From Sulfidibacter corallicola (lineage in GTDB: Bacteria; Acidobacteriota; Holophagae; Acanthopleuribacterales; Acanthopleuribacteraceae): a DNA stretch of 64,000 nt. The notes below the pieces were generated by a model. It was given only the letters and a program-made list of their open reading frames with translations. It did not search any database and was not told the origin of the DNA. The translations under genes and the position numbers were made by a program. The DNA is taken from NCBI RefSeq assembly GCF_017498545.1, contig NZ_CP071793.1, positions 11,464,256-11,528,255 of the forward strand. The letters run 5' to 3'. Of the stretch, positions 18,811-27,961 are shown one piece after another. How positions within the stretch are numbered: position 1 is the first letter of the stretch; each line of letters opens with the position of its first letter.

Positions 18811-19538
18811 GAACGGTCATCGTCTTGCTGGTGTGGGCGCCATGGATTTGGGCCCAGGAGATACCTTTTGCCCAGCCCTATCTCCAAGTCTATGACGACG
18901 CCATCACACCCGGAATGGGTCAGGCCCATGCACAAGCCCTGGCACGATTCAAACAGGCGGCCGTTCCCGCCGGATATCGCGAGAGCTTTCACTTCTTTCG
19001 CATGGACGACGGCCACTATCCGGCCTTCAACCCGCAACGGAGCGCCGAGTTCTCGAAGTCGTCGGAAGCCCACTGGGCGGCCGTAGCCGACGAGATCGAT
19101 GCCGGGCTCCTCGCGGAAAACGCGAAGGTCTACCGCGAAACCATCGCATCCCAGGATCTCTATCTATTGGCGCGGCGACCGGCATTCGGCCACCCGGCCG
19201 AGGGTCCCAAAATCCAGGCTTTCGTGGTCGTGGACATCCTGTACCTGAAACACGCGCGCATCGAGGAGGCCGGACGGCACCTCACCGCCCTGGCCGGATT
19301 GGCTTCCCGCGAGAAGGCTCCACTTCATTACGCCGTGTACGCCAAGACGTCGGGCGCGGGCCTACCGGCCCTCTATCGATACACCTTCGCCGCGAGCCGC
19401 ACCGACTACGAACGACGCACCCAGCGGACCGTCCGGCTTCTGGGTGCGGAAGGCGAGGACCTGCAACGAAAACTGGAATCCTGCCTGAGAAGCAAGAGTC
19501 GCCGAACGGGTTGGTACCTGCCTCACCTGTCGTACTGA
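18807..19538 (+). CDS. Uncharacterised secreted protein
   Basis: The product has 243 residues starting in the ATGA overlap with the previous stop. The leader MRTVIVLLVWAPWIWAQ is a short signal peptide. The mature protein contains an AHAQALARFKQAAVPAGYRE segment, an FHFFRMDDGHYPAF motif and a later VVDILYLKHARIEEAGRHL stretch; the alternation suggests a repeated alpha/beta (dimeric barrel-like) fold. I do not recognise a family. The coupling to the NTF2-like gene implies joint expression and perhaps joint function outside the cytoplasm. Confidence 0.6.
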   Translation: MRTVIVLLVWAPWIWAQEIPFAQPYLQVYDDAITPGMGQAHAQALARFKQAAVPAGYRESFHFFRMDDGHYPAFNPQRSAEFSKSSEAHWAAVADEIDAGLLAENAKVYRETIASQDLYLLARRPAFGHPAEGPKIQAFVVVDILYLKHARIEEAGRHLTALAGLASREKAPLHYAVYAKTSGAGLPALYRYTFAASRTDYERRTQRTVRLLGAEGEDLQRKLESCLRSKSRRTGWYLPHLSY

Positions 19539-19987
19539 TCGCCAATGGGCGCTCGTCCCGGGAATCCGGCACGAGCGCCTCGTCACATCGCTGACGCGAT
19601 TCGGGGAATTAGGAGGGGCGTACCCAGCGTCGAGCCACCGATTCGAGCCGAGACCGATGTCCGTAGCTATTGTTCCCGCATAAAAAAAGGACTCCATCAT
19701 GCTCAAAGCAAAAGACTTATAAAAAACATCAAAAAAATCGAAAAAAAAGTGCAGGTTTGTTTGATATTTCCGGTTACTACCTGATGAGGGCGGCTGGTCA
19801 ACAGCAGGATGGAAACGCCCCCCGACATCGATCGTGGCGCGACGTACAACGGAAGCCACTACATCGTCCCGGAGCGCACCTGTAGGAGGACAGCCCGGGA
19901 GTTCATCTCCGGAAAAGAGGGAACGCCACTTTTCCGGATGGGGGGAAAACTGCACCCATGGGTCGCGCTTCATTTTTGGAGGTCTAG
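19539..19987. other. Intergenic region upstream of the SET-domain gene
   Basis: About 450 bases without a supported gene. An A-rich stretch at about 19680-19750 is probably promoter-bearing; GGAGG at 19978-19982 is the ribosome site of the next gene. Confidence 0.4.
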
Positions 19988-21319
19988 ATGTCTGCCATGG
20001 TTTGTTCTTCTTTCGATGCGATTCGCTCCTTACAAGATTGGCTGCTCACCAACGGCGCACAGTTCGCCAAAATGGGCTCGAGACAACGGGAATCCGGCGA
20101 ACAGGATCTCGTGTGCCGCCACGAAACCAAAACCGACGAGCGGCTACTGACCCTTCCGCGCAAGCTGGTCATGTGCTCGGACCTGGCGCGCGAGTCCCAC
20201 ATCGGGGTGCACATTCGCAAGTCCGGCGTCCGATTGCAATCGGAGCAAACGCTTTTGGCGGCCTTCATGCTCAGCGAGCTGGAAAACCCCTTCTCCTTTT
20301 GGGGTCCGTTCCTCCAGGCGCTGCCCGGAACCTTCGATCAGGTGCCCATCTATTTCGAAGATCATTTCCTGGAGGTCCTGCAGGGCTCCCGCACGCTGCA
20401 GGCGATTCTCGATCGCAAGACCCTCATCCGCGAAGAGTACCGCAAACTGTGTCGCGCCGTGCCCTCCTTCGCACGCCACTCGCTTTCCCGGTTCCAATGG
20501 GCCATGACCGCGGTCGACACGCGCTGCTTCCATCTCCCCTCTCGGTACGACGAACACGCGGTCGCCATCGCACCGCTGATGAACATGAACCACTCCGGCC
20601 GCGCCGCAACCGCCTACTGGCACTACACCGAAGCATCCGATTGCATCGAGATCCGCGCCGACGGGACCTTGTCCGCAGGCAGTCAGGTCGTGCTCGCGAA
20701 CGACGCGGAAACCCAACAAGAATTTTTCGTGCGATTCGGGTCCTTGTCCCCTTCCAAACTCGACGTGGAAGCGAAGGTCGAGATGCACCTCGATGCCAAC
20801 GATCCCGCTCGCTGGGAAAAGGCGGCCTTCCTGCGCATTCGCGGCGGCCCCAAGTTCACGCTTTCCTTCACGAATTACCAAGGTATCGACAAGGTGTTGA
20901 CCGCCATCCGAAGCGTGACCGGGAACGCCTTGGCGACAGAGGCGCGCATCTCCCACGGAAACCCGCGCGACCTCGCCGGTGAAGCCACCGCGTTCAGCCT
21001 CCTCTCCGCATTGTGCCGCGAGGCGCTCGCCCGCTTCCCCCGCGCCTTGACCTCGAGCCGCAAAAAGGAAATCGAAGCGGCCGCCTGCAATCCGGCCGAC
21101 GACCGCGTGCGCAACCTGATCCGCATGCGCTACCTGGAGCAGCAGGTCCTGCATCGGGTGTTGGCCTTCGCGACGCTGATGGAATCTCGGTTGGCGAGCG
21201 TTTCGTCGCCGGAAGCGGTGCGATCGGCCTTCACCACCGAATCGCCCGTGTTGCAGCGGTGGCACTTCCATTGGCGCGATCGCTTCTCGACCACCGCGGT
21301 AGGCGGGAGCCGGCGCTGA
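19988..21319 (+). CDS. SET-domain protein of the Rubisco-LSMT/SETD3 type
   Basis: The product has 443 residues; the start follows GGAGG by five bases. The split-SET layout is visible: an N-terminal piece (VHIRKSGVRLQ, then LLAAFMLSELENPFSFWGPFLQALP), a helical insert, and a C-terminal SET piece with IAPLMNMNHSGRAATAYW corresponding to the PLxDMxNHS cofactor motif, then LSAGSQVVLANDAETQQEFFVRFGSL corresponding to GExVxxSYGxxxNxELLxxYGF. The following helical region (about residues 260-410) resembles the LSMT substrate-binding domain. The canonical catalytic-tyrosine region is altered (VLANDAET instead of xxSYGxxx), which questions activity. Eukaryotic relatives methylate lysine or histidine in actin or Rubisco. 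In bacteria this class is uncommon; the substrate is unknown. Confidence 0.68.
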   Translation: MSAMVCSSFDAIRSLQDWLLTNGAQFAKMGSRQRESGEQDLVCRHETKTDERLLTLPRKLVMCSDLARESHIGVHIRKSGVRLQSEQTLLAAFMLSELENPFSFWGPFLQALPGTFDQVPIYFEDHFLEVLQGSRTLQAILDRKTLIREEYRKLCRAVPSFARHSLSRFQWAMTAVDTRCFHLPSRYDEHAVAIAPLMNMNHSGRAATAYWHYTEASDCIEIRADGTLSAGSQVVLANDAETQQEFFVRFGSLSPSKLDVEAKVEMHLDANDPARWEKAAFLRIRGGPKFTLSFTNYQGIDKVLTAIRSVTGNALATEARISHGNPRDLAGEATAFSLLSALCREALARFPRALTSSRKKEIEAAACNPADDRVRNLIRMRYLEQQVLHRVLAFATLMESRLASVSSPEAVRSAFTTESPVLQRWHFHWRDRFSTTAVGGSRR

Positions 21320-21486
21320 TTCGATGCGGGAACGCGGCAAACCTCCGAGCCACTGCGTCAACGGCTGCTTTGCCGCAGCAACTCCTGCAAGGCTCACCTC
21401 GGGTCCGGCCACCCGGACCCATCCACCTTTCTGAGCGTGTGGGCCTGCGCATTTTTTGCGTCCCGATCCGAAAACTGAATCGAAAA

Positions 21487-21521
21487 GACCCGCGATCTCT
21501 CATTCGAAAAGATCGCGGGTC
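21487..21521. terminator. Hairpin between convergent genes
   Basis: A perfect 12-bp stem (GACCCGCGATCT / AGATCGCGGGTC) with an 11-base loop lies between the SET gene and the convergent CARDB gene. No T run follows on the + strand; on the minus strand it is followed by TTTTCG. Confidence 0.5.
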
Positions 21522-21671
21522 GACGGGTTGCATGAAGCCATCCCCTCGCGGGAATCTCGCCACAAGCGGAAGGTCGATCGAACGTTGGTTGGTCCCCATC
21601 CGAAAGCGGCGGTTTTTTTGAGATGGTTCCTCGGAACCGGCAGGTTCTCAATGCAAGGGGGCATCGGCAGC

Positions 21672-21751
21672 CAGGTGTCAGGTGTCAGGTGTCAGGTGTC
21701 AGGTGTCAGGTGTCAGGTGTCAGGTGTCAGGTGTCAGGTGTCAGGTGTCAG
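21672..21751. repeat. Heptanucleotide tandem repeat CAGGTGT x11
   Basis: Eleven uninterrupted copies of CAGGTGT at 21672-21748 plus a partial copy. It lies in the intergenic gap between convergent genes. The surrounding 21320-21863 region otherwise holds only the hairpin at 21487. Confidence 0.95.
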
Positions 21752-21863
21752 CTAATCAACTCTGAACAATAACCTTGATGAAACCCGACGCCTGAGACCT
21801 GATACCGTGCCCATCCAGCCGAACCACCTTCGGAGTTGTAACTCCCTCGTTTTTGGATGGACC

Positions 21864-24800
21864 CTAGTTGACGGTGATGGCGATCGCCTCGACGTTGTTG
21901 TTTTCATCGTTCTCGATGATGTCGTTGTCCGCGTCGGTGAAGAAGAGGATGTATCGAGTGCCCGACGGCGTTCCTGCCGGGATCGTCACCGGATACCCGT
22001 ACGTGGGAGGAAATCCGATATCACCTACGTTCACGGTGCGCAAGAGGACATCGCCGGCGCTGTAGGATGCGTCGTCGGATAGGAAGTACTTGAACTTGGA
22101 TGGCGTGGTGGTGCCGGTTCCCACGTTACGCAGGCGGCAGGACGTGTCGACACTGCCGCCGGCCTGCACGCTGGACGCGTCGAGCGAGGCGTTCTCCACG
22201 ATGTAGTCCGGGAAGTTGGTGGGCTGCAGCACCGTGATCGAGATTGCGCTTGTGTTGTTGTCGTGATTGGTTTCGTCGATGCTTCCCGTGGCGTTGGCTT
22301 CGAAGATCAGGTAGTAGTTGCCTGGCGTGGTCGCGGCGGGCAACCGGGTCAACTGCGACAGGTCGTGATATTGGTTGCCGGTGATCGGGTCGGTCCTGAT
22401 GGAGGTCAAGCTGGTGTCGACGGAAGGGTTCAACGTGCTGTCGGTGGAGAGCCATACCTTGGTGAAGGTACTGGCGGCATGGCTGGACGACACGCCCTGG
22501 TTGGATACACGGACGTAGGACCAGAACCAGTCGCCCGGCTTGACCGAACCGTGGCTGACCCGCCCGTTCCGGGTCACCAGGTCCGGAAGGCCGGCGGGAT
22601 CGATCAGGGTGAAGGCGACCGACGTGACGTTGTTGCCCTCGTTGGACTCGACCCGTTGGTTATGGATGTCGGCCACGAACAACAGGTACCGGGTGCCCGG
22701 GGTACCGCCGGAGATGGTGACGTATTCGGGATCGTAGGAGGTGTCGCCGGGATGCAGCCCGCCCACGGTGCGCGCGTGGAGAAGGGTGTCGGCGGCATCC
22801 CAGGTGGCGTCCTGGGAATAGTAGATGCCCATGACCGAATTGCCGGAGTACAGCGTTCCCTGGTTCTCGACCCTGCTGTGGGTGTAGATCCGTTCCCCGG
22901 CGAGGATCGTGGAAGGAGAACCCGAGGCGAAGGACACGACCAGATCGGGAAGGTCGGTGGTGTCGGCCAAGACCGTGATCGGACGGGCGACGACGTTGTT
23001 GTCTTCGCCCGGTCCTTCCGAAACCTGATCGTGCATGTCGGCGCGAAACAGGATATAGCGCGGTCCGGTGATGCCCGAGGGGATGCCGAGCAGGGCACTT
23101 TCGTGGCTCGACCCATCGACGGCCAGGGACGATACGGAATCGGTGGCCAGTTGCTGGTCGGCTTGATCCCAAATCTGGTCGGTGGACAGGTAATAGCCCA
23201 GGGTCGAACTACCGGCGGCCGCACCGCCCTCGTTGACCACATCGGCGGTGGCGGTCAACGAACTGCCGGCCGTCAGCGTCGTCGGAGATACCGAGGCGTT
23301 CCGCACCACCAGGTCGGCCTGTAGGTTTCCGATCGCCACGGCCAACGCCGCGGTATTGTTGTTTTCGTTGGCTTCGTCGATCTCTCCCAGGACATCGGTG
23401 CGAAGCAGGATGAAGTAATCGCCCGGATCGGTATCGCCGGGGATGGTGACCGTGAGTGCCGCGGCAAGGCTCCCGCTCGCGGACACGTTGCCCACCAGGC
23501 TGGAACCGATCTGGGGATCCCCGGCCTGATAGACGGCGTCGCTCGAGAGGTAGGCCCGCGTCCACTGCGAGCCCGCATGGGTGGCGGTCAGGTTGCGGAC
23601 CGTGAAGGAGAGCGACGCGCTGTCACCCGGGCCCGGAGCCGAGGGGGAAAGACCCAGCGAACTGTCGGCGACATGAAGGTCGGGTTTCACATCCTGCGTG
23701 ATTTGAATCGTTTGGTTGGGGGCCACGTTGCCCAGGGCGAAGGTGGTGGGTGGGTTGGCGCCCACTTTCGGCCAGCGAACCGCCACGCCGATGTCCGAAG
23801 GCGCGGCACCCAAACCGAAGTGCTGATCGAAGCTGTTGGCGATGCCGTAGCTTTCGCCGGCCCGCACTTCGCGCATTTGGGTGACGGCCGTGCCGCTTTC
23901 GCCCTCGAAGGCGTTCGCTTCACCCTTGGTCGCTTGGGTACTCGTCAGCGAAACACGTGCGCCGACGGCCTGGCGATTGCCGTTCTTTCCCTTCAGGCGC
24001 ACCTTCAGGTACTTGTTGCCGTTGTTGTAGTTGTTCAACCAGAGCTGGTCGGGCCGATCCGGGTCGGCACTGTTGGAAATGCCGCCGCCCGTGACGAAAT
24101 CCACATAGCCGCCGTAGATGTCCAGAAATCCGTCGTCGTTCAGGTCGCCGATGGCGAAGGTGGCCATGTTCAAGCCGTCGCCAAAGTCGAAATGGCCCAC
24201 TCTTTCGAATTGGCGATTGCCGATGTTGCGGAAAAACTCGCTGCTGTTGCCGGCGATCACCACATCCAACAGGCCGTCGTTGTCGAAGTCGCGCATGGCG
24301 ACTTGGGCACCGTTGTCGAGGTAGCTGAGCTTGCTGACGGTCGACAACACCCGCACGTACCTGTTCTGGTCGTTGCGCACCAACAGCGAGGCGATCGGAT
24401 TGGAACCATCTCCCGTGTGGTTGAGCACGATCGCTTCCAGGATCCCGTCGTTGTCGATGTCACCGAAATCCAGGGCCCAAGACTGGGAATTGTCGTCCAG
24501 GCGATAGGTGATGCCCAGGTTCAGATAGGAGCCCGGTGCCTGTTGTACCAGCATCATGTTGGTCCGCCGAATGTCCCCGGACGACGCGCCGGCCTTGCAT
24601 TTGGCGAGGTGCATGTCCAGATCGCCGTCATCGTCGATATCGGTCCACACGGAACCGTAGTTGCCGCCGAGTACCGAAAGCGAGGTTCCGGGATTGGATT
24701 GAGGTATCAGGTCCTGACTGGTGGGGATGCCGCCGATCTGTCCCTTCCACGTGAGGTTTTCGGTGGTATCGCCACAGGCGAAGAGATCGAGCACCCCGTC

Positions 24801-25307
24801 GCCGTCGATATCGACGAAGTTGGCGCCCTGCGAGAAAAAGCTACCGGTGCTGGGATTGGCCTGAATGTGGGGCAACTGGGGATCCCAGTTTTCACTGCCC
24901 AGGAGCAACGCCACCTCGTTGCCGTTGCCACCCACGTAGATGTCCATGAGACCGTCGCTGTCCACATCCGCCACCGCGATGGCCCACGGAAAGAAGGAAA
25001 GCGTCACCGTGGTTTGATCCGAAGAAAACCCGTTTTTGGTTTGGCGCGTGATCGTCAATTTCCTGCCGTCGTGCAGGCGAATGATGTCGTCCAAATCGTC
25101 CTGGTTCATATCGACGACCGCCATGGGAATCGGGCTGAAGGCCGGCACCGGATTGCCGAACAGATCCGGAATCAAGGGGAGCTGTTGGGTCGCATTGGTG
25201 AAAGGGAGACCGGAGGATTGGGCGATGGCCGTGCAGAGTGGAAAAAGCAGAAGAAGCTGACCGATGAGACATCGAATCGAAAACGAACGGAGACTGGGAA
25301 AGAACAT
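21864..25307 (-). CDS. FG-GAP/VCBS, ASPIC/UnbV and CARDB-repeat surface protein
   Basis: The product has 1147 residues from ATG 25307 (AAAGGTGG upstream), giving a signal peptide ending LLLLFPLCTAIAQ. Residues about 30-430 hold at least seven calcium-binding FG-GAP/VCBS units (DVDSDGLMDIYVGG, DIDGDGVLDLFACG, DFDNDGLLDVVIAG and others), forming an integrin-like propeller. An ASPIC/UnbV domain follows (about 430-540, KYLKVRLKGKNGNRQAVGA ... FGLGAAPSDIGVAVRWP). The C-terminal half is five CARDB domains, each starting with a PDLVV-like strand and containing a YYLSTD-like strand. No membrane anchor or sorting tail is seen, so it is likely secreted or loosely surface-bound and adhesive. Family assignment is firm; partner unknown. 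Confidence 0.9.
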   Translation of the reverse strand: MFFPSLRSFSIRCLIGQLLLLFPLCTAIAQSSGLPFTNATQQLPLIPDLFGNPVPAFSPIPMAVVDMNQDDLDDIIRLHDGRKLTITRQTKNGFSSDQTTVTLSFFPWAIAVADVDSDGLMDIYVGGNGNEVALLLGSENWDPQLPHIQANPSTGSFFSQGANFVDIDGDGVLDLFACGDTTENLTWKGQIGGIPTSQDLIPQSNPGTSLSVLGGNYGSVWTDIDDDGDLDMHLAKCKAGASSGDIRRTNMMLVQQAPGSYLNLGITYRLDDNSQSWALDFGDIDNDGILEAIVLNHTGDGSNPIASLLVRNDQNRYVRVLSTVSKLSYLDNGAQVAMRDFDNDGLLDVVIAGNSSEFFRNIGNRQFERVGHFDFGDGLNMATFAIGDLNDDGFLDIYGGYVDFVTGGGISNSADPDRPDQLWLNNYNNGNKYLKVRLKGKNGNRQAVGARVSLTSTQATKGEANAFEGESGTAVTQMREVRAGESYGIANSFDQHFGLGAAPSDIGVAVRWPKVGANPPTTFALGNVAPNQTIQITQDVKPDLHVADSSLGLSPSAPGPGDSASLSFTVRNLTATHAGSQWTRAYLSSDAVYQAGDPQIGSSLVGNVSASGSLAAALTVTIPGDTDPGDYFILLRTDVLGEIDEANENNNTAALAVAIGNLQADLVVRNASVSPTTLTAGSSLTATADVVNEGGAAAGSSTLGYYLSTDQIWDQADQQLATDSVSSLAVDGSSHESALLGIPSGITGPRYILFRADMHDQVSEGPGEDNNVVARPITVLADTTDLPDLVVSFASGSPSTILAGERIYTHSRVENQGTLYSGNSVMGIYYSQDATWDAADTLLHARTVGGLHPGDTSYDPEYVTISGGTPGTRYLLFVADIHNQRVESNEGNNVTSVAFTLIDPAGLPDLVTRNGRVSHGSVKPGDWFWSYVRVSNQGVSSSHAASTFTKVWLSTDSTLNPSVDTSLTSIRTDPITGNQYHDLSQLTRLPAATTPGNYYLIFEANATGSIDETNHDNNTSAISITVLQPTNFPDYIVENASLDASSVQAGGSVDTSCRLRNVGTGTTTPSKFKYFLSDDASYSAGDVLLRTVNVGDIGFPPTYGYPVTIPAGTPSGTRYILFFTDADNDIIENDENNNVEAIAITVN

Positions 25308-25343
25308 TCTAACCACCTTTGAGTACAGAACGAGTAATACATT

Positions 25344-25395
25344 TAGATGCAACCAGATAGGCGCACCACTAGATGCAACCAGATAGGCGCACCAC
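25344..25395. repeat. Perfect 26-bp tandem duplication
   Basis: Two identical 26-base units at 25344-25369 and 25370-25395 (each beginning TAGATGCAACCAGATAGG) sit immediately upstream of the CARDB gene start on the minus strand, in its probable promoter/leader region. Confidence 0.9.
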
Positions 25396-25983
25396 GAGTT
25401 TGTTGTTCACGCCGAGGGTGAATCCAGGTTGAGCCAGATTGTCTTGTAGCCTACGGATTAAAATCAAATTTGTTGATAAATCATGAATTCATATTTTTTC
25501 TAAATTAAACAACTTAAAAGTAACCATGTAGAATATATGATTTTAGTTTATTAAAGTTTTTTCAATCCTCAGGATGGATCCAGAGGATGGTGCTCGTATT
25601 GATTTTGGCCCGAGCGCAGCACTGAACTCCACATCGCAACCCGTGGGCACCCAAACCGATGTGGTGATCTGACCAGTCCTGACGAGGCCACTCGAGGATC
25701 CTTCCGAGACTGTTCTTGCTGCGCCGAGTCTCCGAATCATGGGAACATCATTCGCGTCCAGGAAAAGTCTGTCGCATGGAAGACATCGTCTTAGCCACAA
25801 AAAACGCTGTAACCGCCAATATCCCTCACAAAGTAATTTTGACCGTGTTTGGTTCCGAACGACACGGTTTGGGAGCCGTGTTAGGATTCGGCGAATTCGT
25901 TCGATTGCAGAAACGCCGCTTGGGTTGCCGCGGCCGCTAGCCTCGTTCAAGTCGTGAACCACGCACGAACTCAGGAGAGAACC
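25396..25983. other. Intergenic region between divergent CARDB and NAT genes
   Basis: About 590 bases with an AT-rich core at 25450-25565. A 151-codon minus-strand frame at 25543-25998 runs across it but has no ribosome site or recognisable domain, so it is not called. Confidence 0.4.
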
Positions 25984-26790
25984 ATGCTGGATCCACATCA
26001 GATAGACGCATATTTAGATCGCATCGGATTCGTCGGTGATCGCACACCGAACGGGGAAATCCTGCGACAACTTCACCTCGCCCACATGTACCGCGTCCCC
26101 TTCGAGAACCTCGACATTCCCCTGGGCACCCCGATCGACCTGTCACTCGAAGCGCTCTTCGACAAGATCGTATACCGGCGTCGCGGCGGATTCTGCTACG
26201 AGCTGAACTACCTGTTCTCGCGCCTGCTCGCGGCTTTGGGTTTCGAAGTCCGCATGCTGTCGGCCCAGGTCTACCAGAACGGCGCCTACGGCAGGCACTT
26301 CGACCACATGACCCTTTCCGTGGCGCTGGATGGGCAATCGGTGATCGCCGACGTGGGTTTCGGCGATTCGTTTCGCGAGCCCCTCCCCCTGGCCACCGAA
26401 ACGCGGGAGCCGCTGGGTGTCGGTTACCGCATCCAACAAGATGGCGACGCGTGGGTCATGCAACAGCGGAAACCCGGGGAAACCTGGCAACACCAGTACC
26501 TGTTCACCCTCCAGGGCCACGACATCGAGGCCTACCACGAGATGTGCCTTTACCAACAGACGAACCCCGAGTCGAGCTTCAGCCACAAATCGGTTTGCTC
26601 GATCGCCACACCCGACGGCAGGTCGACCATCTCCAATGGCCGGTTCATTCGGTCCACGGCGGACGGCCGGCACGTCGAACCCATCGAAACCGAATCGGCG
26701 TACCGCGACCTCCTCCAGCGGCATTTCCAGGTGGCGCTCCCCGAAGATGCCTCCCTGGCCCGGCTGCTCTACAGACCCGACCAAAGCTGA
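25984..26790 (+). CDS. nat: Arylamine N-acetyltransferase
   Basis: The product has 268 residues, the usual size for bacterial NATs. ATG 25984 is chosen over an upstream in-frame ATG because AGGAG lies ahead of it and MLDPHQIDAYLDRIG is the typical N-terminus. The catalytic triad is complete: Cys71 in RRGGFCYELN, His108 in FDHMTLSV and Asp123 in IADVGFGDSF. The enzyme transfers acetyl groups from acetyl-CoA to arylamines, arylhydrazines or, in some bacteria, to intermediates of secondary metabolism. It stands alone with no pathway neighbours. Confidence 0.93.
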   Translation: MLDPHQIDAYLDRIGFVGDRTPNGEILRQLHLAHMYRVPFENLDIPLGTPIDLSLEALFDKIVYRRRGGFCYELNYLFSRLLAALGFEVRMLSAQVYQNGAYGRHFDHMTLSVALDGQSVIADVGFGDSFREPLPLATETREPLGVGYRIQQDGDAWVMQQRKPGETWQHQYLFTLQGHDIEAYHEMCLYQQTNPESSFSHKSVCSIATPDGRSTISNGRFIRSTADGRHVEPIETESAYRDLLQRHFQVALPEDASLARLLYRPDQS

Positions 26791-26906
26791 TTCAGGAGCG
26801 GGCACCAATCAGGCCCGCCCGCAGCACCTACCGCTCAGTATAGGAACAGGCACCCATCATCATCTCGAGGTATAATTGAGATAAAGACGGCTCGCCGGAG
26901 GTATGG

Positions 26907-27161
26907 GTGGAAGATCTCAAACGGGTTTGTAACCAATGTGGTGACCGTCTTTGCAGTTTTCAATTTGAACTCTGCGATATCTGCAAGACCGTCGAGTGCG
27001 AGGAGTGTCGCTACCGCGCAAACCCAGGTGACGGCTCTTGTCCCAATTGCGGCAACCTGCTACGGGACCCGGCTGTGCAATACCCGATAAGCCGATTGGA
27101 CCAAATTTTCCAAGTTACCGATCTTGGCCAACTCGGGCAACTCGGGGACAGGTACCCATAA
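26907..27161 (+). CDS. Small zinc-ribbon protein
   Basis: The product has 84 residues. The GTG at 26907 follows GGAGG (26897-26901) with a five-base gap. Four metal-binding pairs are visible: CNQCGDRLC, CDICKTVEC, CEEC and CPNC, forming a double zinc-ribbon. The last 15 codons (LGQLGQLGDRYP) run into the start of the tandem repeat array, so the C-terminus may have been altered by the repeat. The TATAAT at 26871-26876 could be its -10 box but no good -35 box is present. Function unknown; such proteins are often adaptors. Confidence 0.6.
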   Translation: MEDLKRVCNQCGDRLCSFQFELCDICKTVECEECRYRANPGDGSCPNCGNLLRDPAVQYPISRLDQIFQVTDLGQLGQLGDRYP

Positions 27162-27950
27162 TCACCTAGAAGGAAACGCCATACCTGGTTTCTCGCGCAG
27201 GGACATGGGTTTTTCACCCTGAAATCCAATCAGGAACCCTGGAAGATCGGAAGCCAGGAAGGCCCGCGCTTTAGACTGCACCTTCGCCCAATGCTTATCC
27301 TGGTTTCCAAGATTCCTGTTTTCCTGATTTTTTTCGATGACGGCAAGACCAATCCAAGGTCGAAGCTTAGGCTGCATGGGCAACCAACGGGCGACCTGCA
27401 TGGTAGTGCATGGGGACAGGCACCCACAAACATCTAGAAGGAAACGCCATACCTGGTTTCTCGCGCAGGGACATGGGTTTTTCACCCTGATATTGAATCA
27501 GGAATCCAGGAAGATCGGAAGCCAGGAAGGGCCGCGCTTTTGGCTGCACCTTCGCTCAATGCTTATCCTGGTTTCCAAGATTCCTGTTTTCCTGATCTTT
27601 TTCGGGGACGGCAAGACCAAACCAAGGTCGAAGCATGGGCTGCATGGGGGATGGCCTGCATGGGGCATGGGGACAGGCACCCACAAACATCTAGAAGGAA
27701 ACGCCATACCTGGTTTCTCGCGCAGGGACATGGGTTTTTCACCCTGATATTGAATCAGGAATCCAGGAAGATCGGAAGCCAGGAAGGCCCGCGCTTTTGG
27801 CTGCACCTTCGCCCAATGCTTATCCTGGTTTCCAAGATTCCTGTTTTCCTGATCTTTTTCGTAGATGGCAAGACCAATCCAAGGTCGAAGCATGGGCTGC
27901 ATGGGGACAGGCACTCACAACCACATATCTTCAAGCTTGTTACATAAACG
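27144..27950. repeat. Tandem array of three ~235-270 bp units
   Basis: Units begin with GGGGACAGGYACCCA at 27144, 27412 and 27669; a fourth partial start is at 27903. Unit lengths are 268, 257 and 234 bases, differing mainly in the GCATGGG-rich tail. Each unit carries CATACCTGGTTTCTCGCGC, GGGACATGGGTTTTTCACC, GATCGGAAGCCAGGAAGG, CCTGGTTTCCAAGATTCCTG and GACGGCAAGACCAA blocks in the same order as the core of the dispersed mosaic repeats, so it is an amplified derivative of that family. Open frames across it are repeat artefacts. Confidence 0.9.
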
Positions 27951-27961
27951 TAATCTGAATT

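Noticed and set aside
19781..19816. Hammerhead-like CTGATGAG ... GGAAAC
   Set aside because: The required stem II pairing and the CGAAA core are absent.
21672..21751. CAGGTGT array considered as CRISPR
   Set aside because: Units are contiguous heptamers without spacers, and no cas genes are present.
25543..25998. 151-codon minus-strand frame upstream of the NAT gene
   Set aside because: No ribosome site, no recognisable domain and it overlaps the NAT leader; at most a remnant.
27162..27947. Several open frames of 60-140 codons in the tandem array
   Set aside because: The same frames recur in each repeat unit on both strands; they follow the repeat, not a gene.
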